Of a stretch of 64,000 nt of DNA, positions 37,050 through 50,400 are shown in pieces (position 1 is the first letter of the stretch; each line of letters opens with the position of its first letter). Both the position numbers and the translations under genes were made by a program. The stretch comes from Dendrobium chrysotoxum (Eukaryota; Streptophyta; Magnoliopsida; Asparagales; Orchidaceae): the NCBI GenBank assembly GCA_019925795.1, contig CM034307.1, positions 39,519,201-39,583,200 of the forward strand, given 5' to 3'. The notes beneath the pieces were generated by a model. That model was not told where the DNA came from and did no database searches. It worked only from the letters and a program-made list of their open reading frames with translations.

Positions 37050-37605
37050 ATTGAAACATTATTAATAGAATTCAAATTGGATGGTTGAAGTGGAGAAATG
37101 CATCGGGCATGTTATGTGATAGAAAAGTACCCTCAAACTTACGGGAAAATTCTATAAGATGGTGGTGAGACCTACAATACTTTATGACGTAAAATATTGG
37201 CCATTAAAAGAGAAGCATAAAATTAAGTTAAGTATTGCTCAAATAAGGATGCTTAGGTGGATGAGTGGCTTCACTTTAGAGATATAATACGAAACGAGTA
37301 TATATGTGAAAAAGTTGGAATAACCCCAATGACAAATAAGATTAGAGAGAGTCACCTAAGGTGATTTGGTCACATAAAACGTCGACCTTCTGATGACTCG
37401 GTTTGAAGAGTGGATGTATTTGATTTAGCCTATATTTAAGAAAAGTAGAGATAGACCTAAAAAGACATGGTTAAAAAATATTAGGAATAACCTTTTTTTA
37501 TTAAATTTAAATGTGAATTTGACTCTTAATCGAACACAATGGAGAAAAAGAATTCATTTAGTCAACCCTACATAGTGAAATAAAGGCTTGATGTTATTAT
37601 TTTTG
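37050..37605 (+). mobile_element. RTE-type LINE, 3' fragment
   Basis: Aligns with 55,650-56,200. Shared text includes GGATGAGTGGCTT, GGTTTGGTCACATAAA / GGTGATTTGGTCACATAAA and GATAAAGGCTTGA / AATAAAGGCTTGATG at the 3' end. It encodes remnants of the RTE C-terminal part (WLKW.NASG.LCDRKVP, RRWFGHIK, RPKKTW) with many stops. Confidence 0.8.
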
Positions 37606-38089
37606 TATTTAAATAAATTATTTGTATTTTTAATTATTTTTATTTTTGAAAATAAATCAAACTATTAGATTTAAAAAAAAAATGAAAATCACCCTGATCA
37701 TCATCTGCTACCATCAGTCACTAACCACCGCCACCACTACTAACTTCCCGTACTCGCCATCACTATCTCATATAATATTCAATAAAAATAAAATATATAT
37801 ATCAAATATATTTTTATTTCACTAAAATATAAATAAAATTAAAAATACATTTAAAAATAAAAATAAAAATGATCCCAAAAAAACCCTAAAACTCGACCAC
37901 TCTCCACACCACACATCTTATTTTGGACAAATAATTTTCTATGCCTTCATATTCATACAAGTCATTACTTACTGAAAACAATCTAAATGGAAAAATACAT
38001 CTGATTATGCCTTAACAATGGCAGGTACAATGTCTACAGTATCAGTGTTCCATGGCAATGAACACTAAATGAAAACAATGATGAAGGAA

Positions 38090-38368
38090 TGAATGTTAAC
38101 TGAGACCAAAAAAAAAACTATAAACAAAAAACTCTAAAGAATGATGAATGTACAGGCATTGTGAACCATGATGGGTGGTTGATCATTAGGGACTGCATCA
38201 ATATCTTTTACCTGGAAACAATAATAATTTCATGAATTAATGCAGTAACATTACATGGTCTGTATTCTCAAATTGTCTTCAGTCCAACACCTGTTGTTAT
38301 ATTTATTGAAAAAAGAACACTAGCCAAGAATGGCAGATTGGTTGAGCTGATGGGTTGATGAAATACCT
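38090..38368 (-). other. Likely 3' UTR of the M50B-like gene
   Basis: Directly after the stop is AAG|GTATTT, and at about 38,212 TTTCCAG|GTAAAAG, so the UTR may contain a small intron. No clear poly-A signal was pinned down. Confidence 0.4.
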
Positions 38369-38432
38369 TCAGGAGAGGATCACAAGTCCAATATACATGG
38401 ATCCACATAGAAATGTGAAGGATATTATACCC
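38369..38432 (-). CDS. M50B-like exon 9 and stop
   Basis: Acceptor ATATGCAG|G completes Trp 213, then GIISFTFLCGSMYIGLVILS and TGA at 38,371-38,369. The last hydrophobic segment ends three residues from the C-terminus, as in relatives. Confidence 0.9.
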
Positions 38433-41400
38433 CTGCATATGATTTAAGCTTCATAAGACCAGGTGATCAAGATGAGGGTGGGAGATCCATTGAGTTACAA
38501 CTTTGTTGAACATAAAACCTCACCAGATGACACCCCATGCAACTCCGTTGCATGGGCAAGGGCAAATTTCAGCAAACTTCTCGGCGTCGCTTGAGTTGAC
38601 CCTTCGAGAAATCAAATCGTCGTAGATATCTACAGTATAAAAGGATGATATAGCATAAAACATAGCAGTCTCCATGAACTACTATGATAAGTTGTTGAAT
38701 TTCCCTAGTAATAATTTGATTTTCTCAACAATCATTATGTGATCATACCGTAGACTGAAAACAAGCTGTTCATTACACCTGAATTTGCGGCAAGGAAAAA
38801 TGAGTTACTATCATGCAAGATAAAATGGATTTCACAAGAACTATAGTTGAGAAAGAATGGGAATGGTTAAGATTCACCTATAAATAAAATGGCATAGCGA
38901 AGGATGCGGACATGAGTAAGTTCTTGCAATACCCATACAATGGCCAGAAAAATGATGAAACCTGCCAGAATTGTTTGAAGAAATTCATAATTGCAGAGTG
39001 TCAGAGGAAGCAGGTCCGCAAACATCTATGGAAACAGGATGATGGAGTTTACCAATACAAAGTCCTCTAAGTAACCACTGCATTAATATAAATAACCAAT
39101 TAGCAGGTAAAAATAGAGTTAAAGTACAGGTTGATGGCATACTTTTTGTTAAACTAATTAAGGAACCTACTGCAGTTCACTTCAAATAAAGAATATGAGA
39201 AGTTGAAATTAACTACAACCATCAACTTACATTTTTTGCAACGAAGAGAACAACAAACAATGCAAGAATGAGACAACCAGCAGCTATCCTTGCAGTGAGA
39301 AGTTTGGTTGATGCCAGTATAAAAACTAATCCCCACAATGATGAGCCAAGATCTAGACACAGCGAAAAAAAAAAAAACAGAAACAAGTAAAAAACCTTTA
39401 CTCCAATAGATGGCAGGAGATCAAAATTGATAATGTAAAAAGGTACTCAAATTTTGTTTTTATATTCAGCCATTCTTTCTGAAACAGGCCTGAAAACAGA
39501 AATAATATTATGCAGACAAAAGATGCATTACATCCAGCCGGCAAAATCACGCAATAAACTCCACCACGTGTCTGTGTCACACCACCCTCATCTGCATGAA
39601 CTTGAATACCCTCCACCTGCATCAGATGTGATCAGGAGATTTTCCACTGGCAACACAGTACGTTTTGGAATATCTAACAAGAAGGCTGACCAGAACATTT
39701 TATGTGTATGCAGGATATAATACAAGGAAAAGGAGTTCACATAAAGGAAAAAAATGAGGAAACTAATATTACCTTTTTACCAATTTAGTTGAAGGATCTA
39801 AAGTAAGAAATAAAATAAGCAATAGTGAAGTTAATAAGGCAGCTAACAGCTGAGAGGATGGGTCAGAAGTTCAAAAAAACTGCTAGCATATTCTTTTAAC
39901 TGATGACAATAGAGTGGTCGGTCTTTCTTCTGGTTTTATAATGGTTTAGGACAAGGAGCATTGGTTAAGCCAGTGATGCATAGGGCAGGGAAATAACAGA
40001 AAAAAAAATATTCCAAGAATGATAAATAAATCTAGAATTTTAAGAGATTCAAAACCAAATATCCTGTTAATATGCCTGAGAAAAATAATACAGACAAGTA
40101 GATATATTCAATAATAATGACATGATGAGCAATCCGATTCTAGAAAAGCAAGCATCCTCAGAGAAGCATAACATCAAAACAAAAATCTATTAAGGAAAGT
40201 GAGAGTTAAAAGGTACCAAGAGGTACAACAAAGTTTATTAGATATTCAACAAGTGATATCTGCTTGGCTAATGATACTTTCCGAAGAAAACACTAAGCGC
40301 TACAATCCACTTTAATGGGTCTCTTGAGCTCAACTGACTGAAGATAAACGGATTAAATTGAACATTACATTTGAATTGAGATACTCAAACCAAATTATGA
40401 ATAATAGATCATATGCACCCATCAAGAAACGTGACACCACCGGGAGTAAATGCAATGTCACAATAACCTATTCTCACATTATAAATACGGAAAATAAGAG
40501 CAAACTTTATGAGATTGAAGCAAGAGATTTGAATGGGTAAATTTTAAGCATTAGATATTTCAATGCAAGCTACATTATTAGTAAATGATAAAAATCTTTA
40601 ATCTCCATTAAAGGGCTTTGTGACAGAAGAATAAAACTTTAGAACAAGTAAATTACTGATCAGAGATTTCTCCATATTCATGCAATTAGAATCATTTCAC
40701 TTCAAAGTGAAAATCTACCAAAATGCTTCAAATTTCTGGGCTAATATTTGGAGAGTTTATGTCTAGCTATAAAAAAATTCGCCAGCTAAACATTGAAACT
40801 TGTAGAATCAATTGTATTATCTTCAAGCTAGTTGAATTTCTTCCCAAAAAAAAGAGGGGTGTGCCCATGCATGAAGCCTCCACCAGTGCAAAGTCTAAGA
40901 AGTGGTTCATATACACAATCTTACCTTTACATTTGCAAAGAATTTGCTTATAATCAAACACATGGTATCCAAATCACAATGGAGGCAGCTGAAACGCTAC
41001 TCCAAGCAGTCTTATAAAACGTTCCAGTATTCCTTAAAATTCCATCAAATCAGGCTCTTTATATCATTTCTTCATTAAACATCCACATTCTTAGTCGTTT
41101 ATAGTTTCAAATTTAAGATATTAATTATTCATCCACAATAAATAAGATTTGTGAGTCTTAATGTAATAAACCAAATAGAATAGCACTAAACCAAACTCGT
41201 GCCCTTTTGCCCCTCCCTTCTCGCAAGCCACTAGAATCTGCCTCTGCTCCAATCAACGTGAAAACCATATGTCTACCATTGCCTCAACATGTGATTTAAG
41301 AAGTTCAACGCTAGGGCATCACAAATGATTCCACTAGTTCCTTCTCCAAGCCCCCAACAGCAGCCCTCACTTTCATCTTCCTCATTTGAGCCCTCTTCCT

Positions 41401-44400
41401 TTCTCCCAAGAACCTAGCCGTAAACCTCTCCTTCCTCTGTCAACCAAGCAACACTTCTAGGAGCCTTCCGCCTCTCGTTCCTTCCTAGCTGGAAACAACA
41501 ATACTCCCTCTTCCTCTTCTCAACTTGAGTTGGTAAGAAGAATTTAACTTATAGAGTTTATTTTAGATTAATTAATCTATTTTTATATACTATTTAGTTT
41601 AGGTTTTGCTTTATTTAGATACACAATTATCATATATTTTGATAAAAAGGTTAGAGAGAATTTTATGTTTAATGCTTGTATTGTTAGGTTTTATTTTTTG
41701 ATGATAATTCTTAGGCTATATTGATCATAAGGTAACCTAGGTTAATTCAATTTGACTAATGACTTTCAATGTATTTAGTTAAGGCTTAATGTAATTAAGT
41801 TTCAGTTAGATTAGGTCTTCTGCCATCATATACTTGATTACCTATTATAATTTTAAATATTAATTTAGGCTTCTTTTGTATAGAACTTTTGAGTTGATTT
41901 CCATCTGATCTGATTTGGTTGAATTTCTAATACTACTAAGTTTTTTGCTGCTCGATTTGAGGTAAGTAACTTTTATTTATTAGAAGATAAACTTACCTTT
42001 CCTGTTTATACCAACAGTAGACTTATAATTGTCATATTTAATAGTCAATTTTTTATGAATATCTTCATGCAAATAATGCGTATATTGTGCAAATGATTGA
42101 GCTAGCCTGAACTTAATAAGAAATTCCACAAGATCTATAAGCTTTCTAGGTTGAAACCATGTAACCATTCAAGACATTAACAAATGAATTGTATGCACAC
42201 TCAATTATAGGGAGTATTAAGTCCCAATCAGATGTATGCTCTTTAATCAAAACATCATCATTAATCACTCAAACTCTTACTAAGAGCCTTAGTCTATCAA
42301 TTAGTTTGTGTTATAAATAGTTGAAATTTTTAATTGAGTGACCATCTTGTCCCATAAAATTTTCAAAAATAACTAATTTATATTATAGAAAAATGGTCTA
42401 CCACTACAAAGGATATCATTCCCTTCAAGTTTGTGGCAGACCTAATATTAAATACATAGTAACATTCTCTGAAGATTTGCAAGGATAAATCGAAGGCATA
42501 CAAAGGCCAAAATTATTTCTTTTCCCCTTAGTTGTTCGATAAGTTTTGCATTGCCAAAGTATTCACACTACATCTATTTCCAAACTATGCTAGTAATACA
42601 TACCCTTAATCATGGTGATAAAATACCTTGCATTCCAACGAAGCACTAACATGTAATTTTAAGATAAAAAATCTTTCAAAGATGAATCAGTTATGTAAAG
42701 TTGTATTCTCTTAATCATCTTGAATAATGAAATCTTTATTAAACATAGATTACTTATTATTCAAGTCCTAATATATCTCACAAATATTTTTACAAGTGGT
42801 GTATTCATCCTTAATACAATCAAAATTGGTCACCTTAACTTGCATTTTCTATAAAATAATAGTGACCTTCTTAAAGTATCAATTAATTTGTTTTCAACTC
42901 CAGCATAACTCTGTTTAAGGACAAAAGTGTACTCTTGTAGAAACTCAACCAACTTTGCATGTCTATCTTAATTTCTTCTATAAATTTAAATATTTTGAAA
43001 TTTGGTGGTCAAAATAAAGGACAAATTCTTTAGGCAACAAGTAATACCTCTGATAACAAAATAATTGAATTTCTCTTATCTTTTTTTTCTTGCTTAGCCA
43101 TTTTCAATTTTTCTCACTAAAACAAGCAATTGAATGCCCTTATTAACTTAGGATTTCACAATACCTTAAATGCATCATAAACAGTCTCAAACATTTTATT
43201 AAAATCAAACAATTTAGGCACAATTGCACTTCTAAACCTGCTCTTAATTTTAGTAAAAGCACAATTAACAAATTTTGTCAAATTCAATTCTCCTTAACTT
43301 AATTTGTAACTTGTGCCATGATAGTGCTAATTCCCTTGACAAAGCAACTATAGAAAATAACCATAAATTTCATGAATATTAGTAGGTTGTGACGATTGTG
43401 TGTAGTTACTAATTGCCTTAACTTTATCATGATCAATAGATTATTCATGGCTAGACACAACAAATCATCTAAAACAGAGCATAGAAGAAGTGACAAACAA
43501 TATTTTTTTTAAATTCAAATATAACATTTTAGTGTATATAACTTCAAAAAAAATTTCAAATATAGATCTCTTATTTTACTAAAGATCAAAATATCATCAA
43601 ATTATATAATAAAAAATTAAAAAAAAAGGTTGTAGAACATGATTCATAATCCTTATAGAAGACTAAATATATTACTTAATCCAAAATGTATCACCAAGCG
43701 AATACAATCCACATTTAATTAAAAAAAATCCATTCATTACCTGTAATAACCCGTATTTTGAACCAGGTAAATAATTTTTTTTGGAGTCAATATAACTCCA
43801 AATCGCAAACCGTCTTCGCCATAATATTTTGATTGTAATAATTTACTTATAAGAAATTTTTTCGTAATTTTTGGGCACTGTCAAAAATTCTTAAGAAATT
43901 GATACATGACGGTACAAGTAGGGATTTTGTGACCGTCAGGAGTCCATTTTGCAAACCGATTTCATTGATATTTTCTAAATAAAATGATTTATTTTAAGGA
44001 TATTTTTCTGTAATTTTTAAAATCCTAAAATAATTTATTTGAATTATATACTAAAGAATTGATTAAATTAAATAATTATATTAATATTATATTAATATTT
44101 TATTATAAATATCTAAAGTCACTTATATGACTTTATTAAATCCCTTTTTTCCTCTAGATTTCGGCAACAAAAACCTGTATGCAATTTTTTAGAGAGGAAG
44201 TGAGGAGAGAGAAAGAAAAGCTTGAGTTTTGGAGGTCGCGGTGCGATTTTTGTCCATCGACGCTGTTGGGAGATTTTCTCGTCTCGCTGTAATTTTTTAT
44301 ATGTTATAGAGATTGAGATTATGAATATTTTCATTATTTATTTAAATTTTTTCACTGGGTGATTTTGAAAATATAACAATTTTTGTTTACTCAAAAATTT

Positions 44401-47400
44401 ATTTTGATGTCTAAAATTGTTATTTAGTTCAACAAAAGCTTCAGAATGTTATTTTATGCAATATTTGATAATTTGGTCAAATTTTGAAAATGTGAATTTT
44501 TGCTTAGTATGATTTTTGTTGTCTACCATTAGTACATTTTGGCATTTTTTGAATTATGCTTAATTATGCTTTATTTGCTACAATATATTATAAATGAATG
44601 TGGATACGTGCTTGAGTAATACCTGGTCACTATTATTATTATACTATTGTGATAATAATGTGTGTGTGAAAGATAAGTAAAGACTGGTTGCCCCATTGGT
44701 TGGAGACTGATTAACCTGTATAGGATGGTGGGCCGATGGGCTTTCCTTTAAATAAAGTGGTTTGGTGTTATCTTCTAATAATTCACGTGATACACTGATT
44801 GGGGGTTATAAGGATATTATTACTGTGCCGATGGGCAAAGAGTAACAACTCTATTTACTGAGCCAACAGTTTACTAACACTTAAAAATATTATGATAGCC
44901 AGGACTTCTTACTTGTTTAGTGTGACTACTGAAATACATGTTTTGAGGCATTATTCTTATTATTATATATATTTATTAGTACTGCACGAATTTACTGTTA
45001 TTATATTATTCTACTGCTTCTGCCACTAGATTGTTATTATCACCGACCTGGATACCGATACTATTTGATAATAGTGATTCAAGGTACTTAATACTAAGTA
45101 TGTGATATACTAAGCACGTGATATAGGAGATTTAGATAGCATGTGTACATGCTTATATAATTTTACTGCATTAATTTAATTTTGACAGACTTTACCAATG
45201 TTTTGACTTGATGTTTTATCCGATTATAGAGACATGATTGATTTATAGATTTGATACTCATACTGGGTTACTACTTTACCAGCTGCTATACCATAGTGTT
45301 TTACTGTTTACAGATTTTACTGCTACTGCATTTGAGTTTTACTATTCTTGCATTGATTCAATGATCATTTATATGTAACTGCCATAATTTTACTGTTGAC
45401 ATGCATATTGCTCATTTACCGTGCTTTGAATTCAGTTGTAGGTTTTATCAACTTTTAAGGTCTGTGACTTAAAAATAATTCTTCGTAGATTGATTCTAAC
45501 TCACCGTAAAATAGATGACAAGTTTGAGCCTACGTGAGAAGGCCTTTTTAGGATAGAAAAAGCCTATCAAGGAGAGTATTATCAACTAATTGACTGTAAT
45601 GGAGAACATCCTATGTTGCCTATCAATAAATGTTATCTTAAAAAATATTACAACTAATTGTATTCAAATTTCAAACTCATCAATGAATGAATGTTTCTCT
45701 GAAACAACAATGTTCCTTTCATCCGATTGTTGGCTGGATCTGGAATACCAAAACCTTGGTCTAAATTTCAAATCAAATCATCTTTCTCCAAAAGAAAATC
45801 AATCTTCCTTTCTCCAAAAGAAAGTCAATCCAACTCTTAGAATCAAATACTAAGTTCAGACATCCACAAATAAGAGTCTTTTTAGTGGCTTCTAAGTCTA
45901 GGTCTAATTCAAACCTTCTAAGGTCTCTCATAGCTTAGTCTTTTAGATCTAGTTCTATCTAAATTGAACATCAATATATCTATTCAAATCTCGACTTTCG
46001 ATGATTACCAAAATACTCCTTAGTCTTTCCAACATTAAGGTTTATCTAACCCAAATAGATGGCCGTAGTTCAAACATCATTAACATCTAAGTAGTAGCCA
46101 AAATACTCTTAACCTTAGCTTTTTTGAGTTGTCTTTACCCAAATTAGACAAATATTATTTTTAATTGGTTGCCAAAATACCTTTTAGAACTCTCCAATAA
46201 GTAACAAATACCTTTGAAACTTTTAGGAAACAATAAATATTTCTAATCTCTCAAGTGAAAGTCAAAATATCTTTGGACTTAGAGGTGGTAGCCAAAATAC
46301 CCCTAACCTTTTAGGAGATTACAAGATATCCCTAAGACCTTTTAGAGACACCAAATGTCCCAAATCCCTTCCTTAAGTGATAGTCTAAACATTCTTGAAT
46401 CCTTGTAGGTGGTAGCTAAAATGCCCCTAACTATTAGGAGATAGAAAGTTATCCCTAAGCTCTCTTAGAAGTAGCCAAATGCTTCTAATCAAGCTAAATT
46501 TATCTAGAGATATTAAATGTCCTTAGAGCTCTTTTAGCAGTAGCCAAAATGCTTCTAAATCTCTCTCTTCCATAAGTCATCCAAACTCTTCACTTCAAGG
46601 TGATAGAAAGAAATCTCCTTATCTTTATAAATATTGTCTAATCCAAATTTAGGCATTCATAAATCTCTCTTTACATCCAAAATCATTCCCTATTTGGTTT
46701 GGAGGACCTTGTTTGATCACTGTTGGTTAACGGTAATATGTGGCATACTTTTATGCGTTTATCACACCAATTGGGGGTCATTTTATTGACCCAATTTTCA
46801 TGCTAGCTCAACTTCGATCGAGCCGAATAGAACTTAATTGAGTTCAATCAGGCTCGAACAACGAGATCGAGCCAAATTGACTCAAGTCGATCCAAAATCG
46901 AACTCGAATTGAGTCCAGATCAATTCATTTGGTTCAAACATAATCTAGTATTTTACTTTGTACATTTCCAGATCAAAAAATTAAATCATTGATTGAGATT
47001 ACCTTAACCAACAAGCTCTACCATTCCTTCAGATCCTAGGATTTATGGGATTTACGACAGCTCAAGATGTCTAGACAGGAGGGAGCGAGCCTTTTTTTTT
47101 TACTTCTTTGTCTTCAAAAAAAAAGAGAGTTAGAGATCAACAAAGGGGCTCTTACATGCGACCTGTCTAGAGGGATCGAGTGAGAAAGAGAGGGATAGAA
47201 GCGAAGCTTCTTCCCTACGTGCAAGAGTAAGGGGACGAAAATCTTCTGCTCGTGCGCGTGTCTGAGAGTGAATTGAGCCAGAGATCAGGATGTGAGCATG
47301 AGAAGCCTTCTCGTACTTGTGGCTTGGAGACAAGAGTGACCAAAACACTTCTACTCAGGTGCATCAAGGGTTGAAACAAGCAACTGTTTTTTTTTTTTTT

Positions 47401-50400
47401 TTTTTTGGGGGGGGGGGGGAGGGGGGAGAGAGATCTTTTGCGTGCATCCTAGTTGGATCGAGTGAATCGAGCTCACTTGTGTGCAACTGGGAAGAATCTA
47501 GAGTCGGGAGTATCATTCCTTCAACTTCTAGAGTTACATGCATGCGACCTAGAGAAAACTAAATATTGTTGCTTATGATGCACCGACACTTCTTCTTAAA
47601 GAGGTATGCAGTGTTAGACACATTTCAGACACGACATGCATTCGACAAGTCTCTAACAAGTGTTGGATATGTCGAAGACGTATCTGATTAAAAAAATATT
47701 AAAAATAAATTGTACACGGGTGTCTGAGACACTTCTCTAAAATACTTTATGAAAAAAATTTAAATATAATTTATTATATCTCAAATTTTTATTTAATAAA
47801 AAAATAAAATAAAATTTCTTATTTTCTCTTCAAAACCCCAAATCAATCATTTGCACTCAATACTCCATTCCCTAAACATTCTCATTTTCATTTATCTCTA
47901 GTAGTTTGCAGCTAACATTTCACAACAACGCTCGATATCATCTCAATATCAACATCTAATAATGTCACAACATCAGTATTTTAAAATCATCTTAACATCA
48001 AAGTCTGATGTTGCGTTAATATTGACGCTCGACAACAATAATTTCTACACACACAATCATGCTCTCGTGCCATCTCAACATCTCATCTTTATCCAATATC
48101 ATCTTAACATCAATGACCGACATCATCTTGAGATCAATACATCAATGCCCAATGCTCATTATACAACAACGATGCCTGACTGTTGAGAGCATTGTTGTTT
48201 TCCCTCTCAATGTCTAACACGACATCGACACTCGACTATTGATATTCTAATATTAATAATTTTAAATGTGAATCCTAGTTAAATAACATATTATTTCTCA
48301 ATTATTCTTAATATCTTATTTATTCAATTTAACATATATTTTTAATATATAAAAATTATAATGTTGTGTCCAACCTATATCTGTGTCCTATATTTTCAAT
48401 AATTGATATATCTCGTGTTCGTGTTCGTGTCATGTTTTGCCCATGTTGCCGTGTCTATGTCTATGCATCATAGTCTATTGCTTATTTCAATCCTTTCAAA
48501 GTTGGCAAGCATGTTGTTGTTCCTTAAACCCGAGAGGAGAGTATAATACTCCTTGCATTCTGCAAACTGAAGGTAAGGACCGATGGAGTTTCTATTTTCC
48601 AATTTGAGCAAGTCAGACAGCTTCTCCTCATATTCTTCATCAAATACGACGAAGTGTTGTTGGTGGCAGCGGAGGCAATGTCCAGGAGTAGTCCAAATAG
48701 TGGACAAATTACATTTCAATCACCTTTGTCTCTTCAAGACAAAAGTGCTACAACTGGCCACCATTGGACGTTAGTTCCAGTGAGGTATGTTTCTAAAACT
48801 TAAGAAACCTTAGGTCTCGAAGCCATTGGATGTGTGTATGATGCTCCTCAAGCCCTTAGGTCCATAGAAACCTTCGTTTTACGCTTTCCAAAGCCCAAAA
48901 TGTATGTTGTCCTCTCTGCAAACCCATGGAAATCTAATGATTTTCCATGGGTTGCTCTCATGTGAAAGCCCAACGAGGATGGCAATGTGCGTTGGGTTGT
49001 TTGACTTATGTCCAATGACCCCCAAATGCATAGAATGCATTCATATTGCATTTCAAATGTTCACCTATAATGAACCCTAGGTCCTCATAGCCACTGGACT
49101 CCAATCCGATAGTCACACACTTGACCAAATTAAGTTGCATGATGTTTAATGTTTAAATTGCATCACATAAATTTTATATATATATGCATGTGTGTTGTAG
49201 GCCTCTTACATATATCAGGATTGGCAGCCTACCATGAGTTTTGGTGATTGACCATAGGTCAGTTTGATTGATTCAAAAAAGCCTCAAATTGTTATGAGAC
49301 TACTCATAAATCCCCAAAGGTCTATGTTGCAAGTCCTGCAATGTGTAGAGTCAATCCAATTCACACTTGGGTATTTTACAAAACTTTAAGCTTTGAAATG
49401 ATAATTATCACCTGCTTAAATTGTCAAAACTCCTAAAACTCAGGAAGCCACTCATTGAACAACCAAGTCATTAAAGCTTACCAAATTGATCTTGGGATGT
49501 TCCCAAATCATTGAAGTGACCAAATCTTATTTTAATGAATCCAGGTCATTCTTAAAAAAAATAAGAACTCTCTTTCAGGATTCTTTCTCCCTCATGCACG
49601 ATGCTTTGAAGTCTCCCGAGGCTTTAGATATTTCATTGCATGAACTCAATGATCTCTTAAGAACTACCATGTCCTTAGATAAATCCTAAATTGTCTATCT
49701 TATTCGTTGAGTCCAAATCAACGAATAGTCCTTGTCTTTAGACATAGACCCCAAAATCTAATCTCTTTCATTTGCTTAGCCCAAATTAAACAAATAAACC
49801 TCTCTCTTTGAATACAAAAGTTCAAAAATCTCTTATGATTTGTAGCCCAAAACTACATATCTTTATCCTGATCATCAGCTACATTTACTTTACACAAATT
49901 AAGCAAATCAAACTTACATTCTTTGAGCACAAAATTCAAGGACTCCATTCTGATTTGTAACCTCAAAGTTATAAATCACCTCTTATTTCTATAGGTCCAA
50001 AGATCATGAAAGATCTTCTAACCTTCATCTATAGGTTAAACATCATCCCCTTTGCTTGTGCACCTAAAAGTCATAGCATTCCCCACCTTCACTCCTAGGA
50101 CTTGAATCCTAGCCTCTTTCATTTGTTTAATCCAAACTATAATCCTTTCTTGATTTATAGCTCCAAAGATACAAATCACCTCAAAAAAAAATCAATCTTA
50201 GCCCAAAAGTCATGGGTTGCATTCCATTCCCCCTAAACTCAAAGTTGTAGGAATTCACATTCAACCCTTAGCCTCCAAGCTAGGTTACACTTTCTTTTCC
50301 TTAGCTCCAAAGCCATAGGAAATCCCTTAACCCTTAGTTCAAAAATTATAGGTTGTACTATATCTTTCCTTAGCCTAAAAGCTATGGGAATCTTCCATCA

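Noticed and set aside
46800..46930. CGAGCC/GAGTTC-rich stretch as a second large hAT element
   Set aside because: Motifs resemble hAT sub-termini but neither end nor an 8 bp duplication was visible.
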